Positions 17,233 to 25,847 of a stretch of 64,000 nucleotides of DNA are shown here, piece after piece. The notes under the pieces are model-generated. The model saw nothing but the letters and a program-made list of their open reading frames with translations, did not search any database and was not told the DNA's origin. Position numbers and translations under genes: made by a program. Source of the stretch: Acidithiobacillus sp. YTS05 (GTDB lineage: Bacteria > Pseudomonadota > Gammaproteobacteria > Acidithiobacillales > Acidithiobacillaceae); assembly GCF_024396695.1 (NCBI RefSeq), contig NZ_CP094359.1, positions 1,116,001 through 1,180,000 of the forward strand, in the 5' to 3' direction. The stretch's first letter is position 1; every line of letters begins with the position of its first letter.

Positions 17233-19524
17233 TTATGCACTGGTAAGTCTCCGTAATAGTGGTACTTTGATTTGATCAAGCAAGAGCGTATAGAGTACAG
17301 TTGCTCCGAGGAGGTAAGCGACGAAAAGTACCGGTATCGGTGCCATCAACCAACCCATGATCGCCAGAATGCTGACAACGATAACGTCCGCCAAGCTGGC
17401 GACGGCCAGGAACGCACCGGGACGTCCGGCCCAGATATGACCGCGCTCCCGAACCAAAAAGACGTTGGCCAGTCCGGAAAACACCAAACCCAGAAAATCG
17501 AGAGTTTGTAGGGAATCTGTAGGTAAATGCAGAGTGCGGCCCACGGCATACACCCCGAATATATAGACTAGCCACGCGATTGACACCACTAGGGAAGAGA
17601 GTATGAGGGTGCGAATCGCCCAGCGATCCGGTTGCGGGGAAGGCCGCACATTATCTTCAGCGAGAGACATGGTGACAAAATCATTGGCAAAAAGCAGCAA
17701 TAGAACGAGTAGGGGAGTGACGACGAAGCTGCGGAAAATAAGAAATCCCAGGCTCAGGAAAAGTGCTACCTGAAATACCTTGACGATTTTATTCAGGGTA
17801 TAAGTCAGCATGCGTTGATATACGCGACGTCCGGTAGTGACTGCATCCAATACCCCTTGCAGGCCCGGAGTGGTGAGCACGATGCTGGCTGCCGCTTTGG
17901 CGACATCGGTAGCGGTTTCTACGGCAACGCCCATCTCGGCTTGTTTGAGTGCGGGGGCATCATTCACGCCATCCCCGGTCATACCGACAATTCGCCCCTT
18001 TTTTTGCAGGCCCTGAACCAGATGGAATTTATCAGCGGGAAAGACGCCCGCATAGACACCGCAATCTTCCGATAGCCTGCTCCGATCGCAGGTCTGGCCG
18101 ACAATACCCAAAGTGCCGGCGACATATTGTGCGGTTTGTGCGCTGTCTCCGGTTACCATCCGGACATGAACGCCAAGCTCTTGCAAATGATGGACCACTT
18201 CCCCTGCATCAGGGCGAATGGGATCCGCCAGTGCAAGCAGGCCGAGAAAACGTGGGTTTCCCTCTGGTCCCGCGGCGACGGCAAGCACTCGCGCACCAGT
18301 GTCTGCCAGTTGGGCGGTAACGTTTTCCCAATCCGCGATAGCGCAGAGCTTGGCGATAATTTGCGGGCTCCCCTTCAGCGCCCGCCAAGCGCTTCCCTCT
18401 TGCTGAAATACCCCTTCGGAACGTTTGCTGGCGGGATCGAAAGGCACGAATTGTTGCCGAACGGGGAGCTTGATTTGGCGCTTGGTCGCCTCCTGCAAAA
18501 TGGCAAGATCAATAGGATCTTGGGTGGAGTTGTCGCTAGCAACTGACGCCATGGCCAGCAGGTCATTTTCCTCGACCTCGGGCCAGGGCTGCGTTTGGCT
18601 GAGGCTCAGGCGATTCTGCGTGAGGGTACCGGTTTTGTCGCTGCAGAGGTCGTTCATGGCCGCAGCTTCTTCCACTGCTGCAAGGCGCGTAACCAGAACC
18701 CCCCGATGCACGAGATGTAAGGAAGCGATGGCCGTGGCGAGGGTAAAGGTTGCTGGCAACGCCACAGGCACTGAGGCAACCAGAAGAATCAGTGCGAAGG
18801 GCAGGATCCTGGCGAGGGAGATATTTTCCACCATTGCGTAAGCCAGAATAGCGACTACCAGCAGCACGTCCATGGCCACTAGATAGCGGACGATACTGAG
18901 CACCAGTTCTTCTAGATGGCTTTTTGCACCGGCACTACGGACCAGTTCAGCGGTTTTCCCGAAATAGCTTTTGGCGCCCGTCGCGACCACTTCACCACTG
19001 GCTTCTCCACGCCTGATGATGGAAGCGGAATACAAAGTACCCTCAGCCGCGCATTCCACCGGCATGGATTCACCGGTGAGGGCGGACTGGTCTACCAGTA
19101 CGTTCCCTTCCGTGAGATGCAGATCGGCAGGAACGATATCGCCGACACGCACATGGATGAGATCACCGGGTACCAATTCTGCTGCGACGATGATTTGCCA
19201 CTTCCCATCTCGGCAGACTCGTGCCTGAATCCGTAATCGTTCCCGGAGCAGCGCCAGAGCGTTTTTGGCCTTCCGTTCCTGGCTGAATCCTAGAATGCCA
19301 TTAAAGAGCAACAGTAATGCGATGATAATGGCCTCTGGCCACTTGCCGAGGATCACCTCCAGTACGAAGGTTGCTTCCAGCATCCATGGAACTGGAGCCC
19401 AGAACTTGTGGAGGAACAGTAGCCAGGTTTTTGGTTTTTCCTCAACAACTTCATTGGGTCCATACTGCGCGAGACGACGTTTGGCTTCCTCGCTGCTCAG
19501 ACCCATACTGGTCTTTTCATTCAT
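17233..19524 (-). CDS. P3A-type plasma-membrane H+-ATPase
   Basis: This 763-residue P-type ATPase has a cation N-terminal domain (GLSSEEAKRRLAQYGPNE), the actuator motif LTGES, the ion-path proline motif VPVALP near residue 253, the phosphorylated aspartate D296 in SDKTGTLT and the hinge GDGVNDAPALK. The short C-terminus and VALPATF fit proton pumps (P3A) rather than Ca2+ or Na+/K+ pumps. The known role is ATP-driven proton export; in an acidophile this supports a near-neutral cytosol. The ATG at 19524 has AGGAGAACGTAGGA upstream. It sits between the glucan phosphorylase remnant and the permease on the same strand. Confidence 0.93.
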   Translation of the reverse strand: MNEKTSMGLSSEEAKRRLAQYGPNEVVEEKPKTWLLFLHKFWAPVPWMLEATFVLEVILGKWPEAIIIALLLLFNGILGFSQERKAKNALALLRERLRIQARVCRDGKWQIIVAAELVPGDLIHVRVGDIVPADLHLTEGNVLVDQSALTGESMPVECAAEGTLYSASIIRRGEASGEVVATGAKSYFGKTAELVRSAGAKSHLEELVLSIVRYLVAMDVLLVVAILAYAMVENISLARILPFALILLVASVPVALPATFTLATAIASLHLVHRGVLVTRLAAVEEAAAMNDLCSDKTGTLTQNRLSLSQTQPWPEVEENDLLAMASVASDNSTQDPIDLAILQEATKRQIKLPVRQQFVPFDPASKRSEGVFQQEGSAWRALKGSPQIIAKLCAIADWENVTAQLADTGARVLAVAAGPEGNPRFLGLLALADPIRPDAGEVVHHLQELGVHVRMVTGDSAQTAQYVAGTLGIVGQTCDRSRLSEDCGVYAGVFPADKFHLVQGLQKKGRIVGMTGDGVNDAPALKQAEMGVAVETATDVAKAAASIVLTTPGLQGVLDAVTTGRRVYQRMLTYTLNKIVKVFQVALFLSLGFLIFRSFVVTPLLVLLLLFANDFVTMSLAEDNVRPSPQPDRWAIRTLILSSLVVSIAWLVYIFGVYAVGRTLHLPTDSLQTLDFLGLVFSGLANVFLVRERGHIWAGRPGAFLAVASLADVIVVSILAIMGWLMAPIPVLFVAYLLGATVLYTLLLDQIKVPLLRRLTSA

Positions 19525-20810
19525 ATTCCTACGTTCTCCTCTCCGCGAAGGCGCCCAGCTAAACCTGCACCAGGGGCGACATCATTCCAGGCCAAAATTG
19601 CACTGACATCTTCCGGACTCGGGCTTTCCCCTTTGCTGATGATAAAGATATTGGCCTTGCTGTGGCGTATTTTTATCAGCAGATCCACGAGCTCAGCCTG
19701 CTCGCTGACGCCATTGACTGCAATGCTGCCATGGATAGCGAGCCAGGCCATGTTGAAAGGCTCTTTAGAGTTTTCAGGGCATTCTTTCCCCAACGCCAGC
19801 GCTTGCGCCAGATCAGCTTGTAGATCGGGGAATGCTGCGTTGAGATAATGGGTGACCAAAGACACGTCGAAACGATCGAAGCCAGCAGCTACCGGGATGT
19901 GGATAGTAAAGATGTTGCCAGCGCGGGTGGCGTTCAGGGCGCACTGGAAGTCGGTCCCATGATCACGCATGTGACTCTGGAGGCAGGCTAGGATGGCAAG
20001 GGCGGCGTGCCCTTCGTTCAGGTGACAGATATCTATCTCTATACCGAGATGGCGCAGCGGCAGCCAACCGCCAACACCCAGGCAGATCTCCTGCTGCAGG
20101 CGCATTTCCGGGGCGCCGCCGTAGAGTTCGGCGGTAATGCCCCGGTCGGCAGGACTGTTGAGCGGATCGTTGCTATCCAGAAGATATAGCGAAACTTTTC
20201 CTAAACGGACCTGCCAGGCACGAAGAATCAGTGTACGTCTCGGTAATCCGACTTGTATGCGCAGCCAATTCCCATTTTGATCGGCTACCGGAGTCACTGG
20301 AAGCTGGAGGGGATCATTTTGTAGGGAAATTGCTCTACCTGTCGTCCCGCTTCGTCGATAGCCTGCCGAAAATAGCCCTGTTGCCAAAGTATGCCACCCC
20401 CGTAACAGGAATTCCGAGGCCACTGCTGCTTTTCAGGTAGTCACCCGCAAGCATACCAAGCCCGCCAGAGTAGATGGGTAAGGCCTCGGAAAGACCGAAC
20501 TCCATACTGAAATAGTCGACGCGTTGCAGCTGTGCCGAGGGATATTTTTTTGAAACCAGCCTTCCCGACGGCTTTCCTGGCGATGGTACTGCAGGTGCTC
20601 CTGCAGCAAGGCCAGAAATGCCCCGTCGCGAGCCAAGACATCAAATTTGGCTGCGTCCAGGTTCTGCAGCAACAACCAGGGGTTGCGGGTCCGGCTCCAG
20701 AGTTCTCCATCGAGCTGCTCCCAGAGGACATCACTGCGATAACTCCATGACCAGCGCAGATCCAGGGCCAGTTCGATCAGCCCATCCAGCGCTTCTGGCA
20801 ATTGGGGCAA
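19521..20810 (-). pseudogene. glgP: Alpha-glucan (glycogen) phosphorylase, frameshifted N-terminal remnant
   Basis: Glucan phosphorylase releases glucose-1-phosphate from glycogen-like polymers. Segments in three frames match the DUF3417-type enzyme in order: LPEALDGLIELALDLRWSWS, then [20 protein letters not shown], then [17 protein letters not shown], then NDPLQLPVTPVADQ and STELYGG-like text with HLNEGHAAL. The shifts fall at an A7 run near 20550 (minus strand), at a G-run near 20417 where one base seems missing, and at an A4 run near 20315. Homology stops after WLAIHGSIAVNGVS (~19690); the remaining ~60 residues do not match, and the catalytic C-terminal half is absent. The truncation makes loss of function certain even if single shifts were sequencing errors. 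Confidence 0.88.
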
Positions 20811-21039
20811 TATATGACGGTGTGATATTCATGCGTGCATCCTCCGGCTTTGCCATCTCAGTGTAGACCATCCGCTCATCTGCGGCGGCGAACTATACTG
20901 ACATGTGAGGCGTTGAGCGGACGCGTTTTCGCCCACAAAATGTGGGGAAACATCAGCATCAGACGTCATAAGCTTCATCAAGACCTGAACATGGCCATCC
21001 AAAGATCGGGGTTTCTTGTGCTCGCTCTAGCGATTTCTT

Positions 21040-21336
21040 TCACAGTAAAATTGGATTGCTGCGAATAACAGAGGAGGCTATTCGTCGCTCCTGGACCTGA
21101 CTGCGAAGAATCGCCAAGAATCTTCTGTACCGCGATATTTCTGCATCCAGCACAATGGCTTTTTCGGAATATTCGGAAGATTCTGCTTGAAGATCGGTCA
21201 GCAATTCGCGCCACTGCTCATGGACTAGCTCCTGGCGGTCTTCCAGGACCTGGAGAATATCGACTACCGTAGGTGAGAGGGACGGCTGGGGTGTCACAAC
21301 CGAGCTGCGGGTGACCAGACGTTGCGTGATTTTCAT
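21040..21336 (-). CDS. Small helical protein of unknown function
   Basis: A 98-residue protein that I do not recognise. The first 35 residues are polar; residues ~25-85 are charged and helical (VVDILQVLEDRQELVHEQWRELL), compatible with a coiled coil. There is no signal peptide or membrane segment. It lies 48 bases downstream of the cydB remnant on the same strand, beyond a strong hairpin. An upstream Shine-Dalgarno (AAGG) is modest. Coding status is plausible rather than certain. Confidence 0.5.
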   Translation of the reverse strand: MKITQRLVTRSSVVTPQPSLSPTVVDILQVLEDRQELVHEQWRELLTDLQAESSEYSEKAIVLDAEISRYRRFLAILRSQVQERRIASSVIRSNPILL

Positions 21337-21356
21337 TGCCTTGCTCCATAGGAAAG

Positions 21357-21378
21357 CAGGCCCCGCAGACGGGGCCTG
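21357..21378 (-). terminator. Hairpin after the cydB remnant
   Basis: Perfect 9-base arms CAGGCCCCG and CGGGGCCTG with a 4-base loop lie directly after the stop at 21385. On the minus strand it is followed by CTTTCC, a weak T-tract, so it may be an intrinsic terminator or a 3'-stabilising hairpin. Confidence 0.6.
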
Positions 21379-21384
21379 AAGAGA

Positions 21385-22789
21385 TCAATGGGAAGAGTAC
21401 ATGGCCTTTTTGGTGTAGCGACCGCGGAAGACCCAGATCTGATACCAGTTGTACAGGATCATGACAGGAACGAAGCCGGTCATGAACAAAGTAAACACGG
21501 CGATAGAGTCTGCGGGGTTGGCTGCCTGGGCGATGGTCCAGGTATCCGGCACAATGTAGGGATACATGGTTGCCCACATGGCGAACCACATCAGGGCGAC
21601 GACGCCCTCACCCCAGAGCAAGGCCACAAAATCCCGTTGCATTGCATGTGCCATCATCGACTTGTAGGCGAAACCCAGGATCACCAGAAGCCAGATCACC
21701 CAGACCCACCAGTGAGGACCTGTCCACTTGGCTGCCGCCCATGGAAAAATGCTGTAGGTCCAGATCAGAGTCACGACGATGGCAGCCAAGGCGAGATAAG
21801 AAAACAGCGTGGTCCATTTCTGTGCTTTCTGGTTGATTTCATCCCCAGGCTCAAATCGTGCACACAGATATAGGCCTCCAGCTAGCCCTGCAGCGATGAC
21901 GGCGCCGAAGCCGGTGAATACCGAAAAGGGGGTCAGGAAGCTGAGCGCCGTGCCGCTGAAATGTGGTACGGGGGAGTCCACAAACAGGCCGGGGCTATGG
22001 GCCGCCATGGCTGGCCCGGCTTTCATGGGGAATCCTTGCAAGGTGGCGCCCAGTGCGAGCCCCGCCCCAAAGGGTGCCAGGAAGCTCCCAAAGGCAAACG
22101 CCCAGCCCCAAGACTGCTGGTTTGAGCATTTTGGTGAACAGATCGGCATGGCGGTTTTTGAGGATGTACCACGCGCTCACGGACGCGAGGACAAAGAAAC
22201 CGAGTATCATGGTTGCCATCCACATGTGGGGGAATCCCCAAACGGCATTATCATTGAAAATGGCGTGCCACCAGTTGGTTACCTGAAAAATACCGTCCTT
22301 CAGAACGACCCCATTGGGCGTTTGCATCCAGGAGTTGGCCACCAAAATCCAGTAGGCCGAAAGACTGGAAGCCAGTGCGACATTGAAGGTGGAAAACAGA
22401 TGCATCCCTTTCCCGATTTTGTTCCACCCGAATATCATCAAGCCAATGAAGCCAGCTTCATACATGAATGCGGTGATGGTCTCGAAGCCCAGGATGTTGC
22501 CAAAGAAGGGACCGGCGGCCTGAGAGAAGGGCCCATACAAGATGCCGAAGGCCATCTCCATGGTGACGCCGGTAGCCACCCCAGCACCGAAGTTGACGAT
22601 GAAAATCTTTTCAAAGAAGCGCTCCAAACGATACCAGCGCTCATCGCCAGAGCGCAGCCACGCCACTTCGAGCCCGAACAGGATCCAGGACACCCCAATG
22701 GTTAGGGGGGTCCATAAGATGTGCATGGACGTGATCCATGCAAAATCCAACCGACTCAACAGAATCGGTAATGTGTTTTCAACTAGCAT
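21385..22789 (-). pseudogene. cydAB: Cytochrome bd-type quinol oxidase, cydA and cydB fused by an internal deletion
   Basis: Cytochrome bd oxidises quinol and reduces oxygen at the inner membrane. From the ATG at 22789 (GAGGTGG before it), about 225 residues match CydA: TSMHILWTPLTIG with the first heme histidine, NFGAGVATGVTMEM, and SAYWILVANSWMQTPNG. At about 22115 the match stops just where the Q-loop should begin, and CydB homology starts mid-gene in a different frame (WAFAFGSFLAPFGAGLALGATLQG, then LTPFSVFTGFGAV) and continues to its normal end at 21385. So the C-terminal half of CydA, including the heme-ligand methionine region, and the first third of CydB are missing. About 1 kb was lost, with a frame change at the junction. 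Confidence 0.88.
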
Positions 22790-22893
22790 AATGATCCACC
22801 TCGTAAAGATGCCAACTATCGTAGCAATAAGTACTGAGGCATCATTCGTGCCTGATCTGGGAACGCAAAAAAACAGTGTATTGGCGCACAACA

Positions 22894-22907
22894 TTGCGAA
22901 TTATCAA
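22894..22907 (-). promoter_or_regulatory. Fnr/Crp-like box, cydA side
   Basis: On the minus strand this reads TTGATAATTCGCAA, i.e. TTGAT-N4-CGCAA, close to the Fnr-type dyad TTGAT-N4-ATCAA. It lies about 105 bases before the cydA start and is repeated, with one change and opposite orientation, at 22968-22981. The likely binder is the adjacent Crp/Fnr protein (inference). Confidence 0.5.
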
Positions 22908-22967
22908 GATAGAAACCAGTTCATTTCCACTAAAAATACGTTGCTATCCGGTGGAAATCCCCAGCCA

Positions 22968-22981
22968 TTGATATTTCGCAA
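22968..22981 (+). promoter_or_regulatory. Fnr/Crp-like box, regulator side
   Basis: TTGATATTTCGCAA matches the minus-strand box at 22894-22907 at 13 of 14 bases. It lies about 80 bases upstream of the Crp/Fnr regulator start, suggesting autoregulation together with control of the divergent cydAB. Confidence 0.5.
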
Positions 22982-23060
22982 TTTCCGGATGCCCTGTTTA
23001 TTTGTGGCGGGGATGTACTACGCTAATTGCGACCAGAGTGTCACAAGGAGGTGAGCTCAT

Positions 23061-23765
23061 ATGACAGATCTACTGGAAAATATAGGGGTTGCTCCTTGCA
23101 GCACCTGCCCCATTCATCGCTGGAGCATCTTTTCTGGGCTGAGCATTACGGATCTGCAGCATCTTCCCTTGCGGGTTTCCGACCTGGCGGCTGCCGCGGG
23201 TACGGTGCTGAGCCAAGAAGGATCTCCGGCAAGGCACGCCTTTGTCGTTCGTCAGGGCGTCATCAAACTGGAGCGCTATGGCGCGGAGGAAACGCAGCTC
23301 ATAGGGTTGCTACGTAGCGGGGATATTTGGGGATTCGAGGGGCTGGACTTACCCGATTACCAACACACCGCGACGGCCCTCCTTGCCTCTCGCATTTGCT
23401 CCCTCGAAGTAGATGCTTTGCAGGCTTGGTGTGAGCGGGAACCGCGAGTTCGACAGGCAATTCGGAAAAGACTACAACTGGCCCAGCAAGAAACGGAAGA
23501 GCACTTGCTCCTTGTGTTGTCCTCCAGCGCCGAGCGTCGGGTAATCAGATTTTTATTGCGATGGTGTGGAGACTACCCCGATGGCCAGAAAATCGCCCTT
23601 CCTCTTAGCCGCCAAGAATTGGCCAATTATCTGGGTATGTCCAAGGAGCATGTGAGCCGAATCATGGCGAAGCTGAAGCGGCAACGGCTCCTGCGTGAGC
23701 AGCATGGCTGGATCCAGGTACAGTATCCGTTGCTACGACAATATTTGCAGGACAACTCCGCATAA
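23061..23765 (+). CDS. Crp/Fnr-family transcription regulator
   Basis: This 234-residue protein has an N-terminal cNMP-like sensor fold (TVLSQEGSPARHAFVVRQGVIKLERYG) and a C-terminal winged helix-turn-helix with the recognition pattern LSRQELANYLGMSKEHVSRIMAKLKRQ. The N-terminus carries CSTCPIH, a cysteine pair where Fnr proteins hold part of their Fe-S cluster ligands; two further cysteines (RICSLEV, AWCEREP) could complete a set, but spacing does not clearly match Fnr. It is divergent from cydAB with paired boxes between. An excellent AGGAGGTGAGC precedes the ATG. An oxygen or redox role is likely but not shown. Confidence 0.88.
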   Translation: MTDLLENIGVAPCSTCPIHRWSIFSGLSITDLQHLPLRVSDLAAAAGTVLSQEGSPARHAFVVRQGVIKLERYGAEETQLIGLLRSGDIWGFEGLDLPDYQHTATALLASRICSLEVDALQAWCEREPRVRQAIRKRLQLAQQETEEHLLLVLSSSAERRVIRFLLRWCGDYPDGQKIALPLSRQELANYLGMSKEHVSRIMAKLKRQRLLREQHGWIQVQYPLLRQYLQDNSA

Positions 23766-23847
23766 GTTTCGCTCCGGCAAATACCAAGACGATCCCTGGC
23801 TGCGCTCTCCTATCCTTGGCAGCGACTGAGCAGCCGAGCAAACGCGC

Positions 23848-23875
23848 TTGACACCGCGCTTTGGTGGTCTATGAT
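23848..23875 (+). promoter_or_regulatory. Sigma-70-type promoter of padR-DUF2202
   Basis: TTGACA at 23848-23853, a 16-base spacer, then TATGAT at 23870-23875. The -10 element overlaps the operator dyad at 23873-23895, a layout that would let a bound repressor block RNA polymerase. Confidence 0.75.
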
Positions 23876-23895
23876 ATATCTAAGTAAGATATATC
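23873..23895. promoter_or_regulatory. Operator dyad upstream of padR
   Basis: GATATATCT, five bases, then AGATATATC make a perfect 9-base inverted repeat. PadR-family repressors bind AT-rich dyads of this kind. It overlaps the -10 element and lies about 35 bases before the padR start, so PadR autorepression is the simplest reading. Confidence 0.75.
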
Positions 23896-23929
23896 TTAAT
23901 GCTGTGGCACAGGCCAGCGGGAGTGCTCA

Positions 23930-24457
23930 ATGAGAAGGGGCGGTAAGGGCGAAGCCTTGTGTGGTAAGTCTTCGAAAAAATGTGGTGACGGTCGGCGGCG
24001 AGCGCGTCTGTTGGACCAGGGTATGCTGCGATTCGTCATTCTGAAGCGCTTAGCAGAGCGTCCGGCGCATGGGTACGAGCTGATCAAGTTTCTGCAGGAG
24101 CAATCGAAGGATGTTTACAGCCCAAGTCCTGGCATGCTCTACCCCATGCTCTATCTGATGGAAGATCAGGGCTATCTGTCGACGATTTCAGAAGGTAACA
24201 AGCGGCTTTACCAAGTGACGGAACAAGGTTTTGGCTTCTTGCAGCAAAACTGGGGGTTGGCCGTCGCCGTCGAAGAACGACTGGCCGCTATGGGAAGTGA
24301 TGAAGTGGAAAAGACGCGTAGCCAGCTGCACGCGCTGCGTGATGCCGTCCATGAGCGTATGGGTTTGAACGGCCAGCAGCCGAAGTTGTTACAGCAGATG
24401 CAGAGTATCTTGCAGGAGGCCTTGGACAAAATCCAGGCGTTGGATAGTCGAGTTTGA
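23930..24457 (+). CDS. PadR-family transcription repressor
   Basis: This 175-residue protein has a basic, cysteine-containing N-terminal tail (about 30 residues), then the PadR winged helix (MLRFVILKRLAERPAHGYELIKFL, with SPGMLYPMLYLMEDQGYL in the recognition and wing area), then a C-terminal helical dimerisation region. PadR repressors release DNA on binding small ligands. The gene has its own promoter and dyad. The next gene follows after 17 bases and is probably its target as well. The weak start context (GGGAGTGCTCA before ATG) leaves the exact start slightly open. Confidence 0.9.
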   Translation: MRRGGKGEALCGKSSKKCGDGRRRARLLDQGMLRFVILKRLAERPAHGYELIKFLQEQSKDVYSPSPGMLYPMLYLMEDQGYLSTISEGNKRLYQVTEQGFGFLQQNWGLAVAVEERLAAMGSDEVEKTRSQLHALRDAVHERMGLNGQQPKLLQQMQSILQEALDKIQALDSRV

Positions 24458-24474
24458 TGGGAGTGTGAGGACAG

Positions 24475-25245
24475 ATGATGAAGAACTTTCTTGGAGCAGG
24501 TGCTGGTCGGGGTATGGGGAATGCGAGAAGGAGAAAAGGTATGGAAAGTCAGGGTATGAGGGGGGCAGGGAAAGGAGCAGGGCGGTTGGGCTGTGTTTCA
24601 GATAGCGGGCAGCAGCAAGGACGTTTCCCCACGATGCTCGAAGATATGCCAGACCATAGCGCGCATCGGGCTCAGCATTTGCAGCAAATGCGTATGGAAA
24701 TTTCCCGTAGTCCAAGGGAGCAGCTCAGTCCTGCGGAACAGGAAGGATTACTGCTCATGCGAGAGGAAGAGAAGATTGCACGAGATGTCTATATTCGGCT
24801 CTACGCGTGTTGGGGAATACGACCGTTTGAGAATATCACCGGTTCGGAGCAAGTGCATATGGACGCCGTCCTCGCTTTGCTGGAGCATTATGGCCTGCCG
24901 GACCCGGCACAAGGGCTTGGTGTTGGAGAGTTCCACCGTGCTGAGCTCCAGCGGCTCTATGATCAATTGATGGAACGGGGCCTCCAAAGTAGGGAGGATG
25001 CCATCCGCGTTGGCCTGCTTATCGAAGAACTGGATATTGACGATCTCCAGAAAGCTGCCAAGCAAACGGGAAAGGCCATTATCCGTGCCGTTTATGCGGA
25101 GCTGGAGAGGGGATCACGGAACCATCTGCGCGCCTTTTACCGGTGGAAAGAAAAGCTGGGAATTTCCTACCAGCCTCAGCATATGGCACCGGAACCCTTT
25201 GAACGTATCGCGCTCTCTCCCCATGAGGACTGTGGATTGGATTGA
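24475..25245 (+). CDS. DUF2202 ferritin-like protein
   Basis: 256 residues. The first ~75 residues are rich in glycine, arginine and methionine and look disordered. From ~85 the DUF2202 domain follows: LSPAEQEGLLLMREEEKIARDVYIRLY, then ITGSEQVHMDAVLALLEHYG, then VGLLIEELDIDDLQ and RGSRNHLRAFYRW. The E-x-x-x and E-x-x-H residues fit a ferritin-like four-helix bundle that could bind metal, though function is not established. It follows padR by 17 bases and is probably cotranscribed and repressed with it. A metal- or oxidant-stress role is a guess from fold and host. Confidence 0.85.
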   Translation: MMKNFLGAGAGRGMGNARRRKGMESQGMRGAGKGAGRLGCVSDSGQQQGRFPTMLEDMPDHSAHRAQHLQQMRMEISRSPREQLSPAEQEGLLLMREEEKIARDVYIRLYACWGIRPFENITGSEQVHMDAVLALLEHYGLPDPAQGLGVGEFHRAELQRLYDQLMERGLQSREDAIRVGLLIEELDIDDLQKAAKQTGKAIIRAVYAELERGSRNHLRAFYRWKEKLGISYQPQHMAPEPFERIALSPHEDCGLD

Positions 25246-25289
25246 TCGCGGATAGATGGCAAAGCGTTACGTGCAGGTTCAGAGTCGCG

Positions 25290-25847
25290 CTAGCTGCTGG
25301 TATCACCGGCCGGCATAATGGCGCCACGAAAAAAGTGTCGAATTCGGGGTCTCGAACAGGGCCAAGATTGGGTGTTTTTTCTTTCGCATCTGGTCTTTTC
25401 GGAACCCCGGGCAGAGGTCTGGGAGCGCGGTAACTGCACGTGTCCACCACCTTTGGCACTCGGGCGGGCGGTCTGGGCGTGACTTGTGTCCTTGCTGGGT
25501 AAAACTACGGCAAAGGCCAGGCGACTTGCAGGATTGATGAAGGTGACGAGGTAACGGTTGAGCCTCCGGACGCATTCGATGGTATCCACGGCGAGGCATT
25601 TCCAGGGCTGGGTGCGAAACCTGCGAATTTCGGCCACCAGTCGCGGGTCTGTCTTCGGCGTTCGGCATCGTTTCGGTGCTGAGGACCGGATTGCTAGGGC
25701 CGCCAGATCCCCCGTATCGGTAAGTGCCTTCTTCCATCGGTACTGGGTGCGACGGCACACACCCAAGGCATCACGGGTCGCGTCCAGTCCGTACCTGTCT
25801 CAAAAGGACAGAATCTTCCGTCGTTTTTCTATCGTTTGGGTCTTCAT
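25290..25847 (-). pseudogene. IS481-like transposase remnant
   Basis: Reading from 25847 (MKTQTIEKRRKILSF), a stop interrupts the helix-turn-helix, after which RYGLDATRDALGVCRRTQYRWKKAL continues in the same frame. Integrase-core text follows (LAVDTIECVRRLNRYLVTFINPASRLAFAV), then the frame degenerates into unrelated sequence. The pattern fits IS481-type transposases. Both the in-frame stop and loss of the C-terminal catalytic part make it a relic. Confidence 0.75.

Noticed and set aside
20835..21068. A 77-codon frame upstream of the glucan phosphorylase remnant
   Set aside because: No homology or Shine-Dalgarno site, and it overlaps a small helical-protein gene on the other strand.
21995..22114. 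Extension of the cydA frame beyond the deletion junction
   Set aside because: After about 22115 the cydA frame is out of phase with conserved CydB text and shows no homology itself; it is a by-product of the fusion.
23873..23895. A CRISPR-like short repeat (two GATATATC units)
   Set aside because: It is a single dyad overlapping a promoter, with no spacers; an operator is the better reading. No CRISPR array was seen anywhere in the window.
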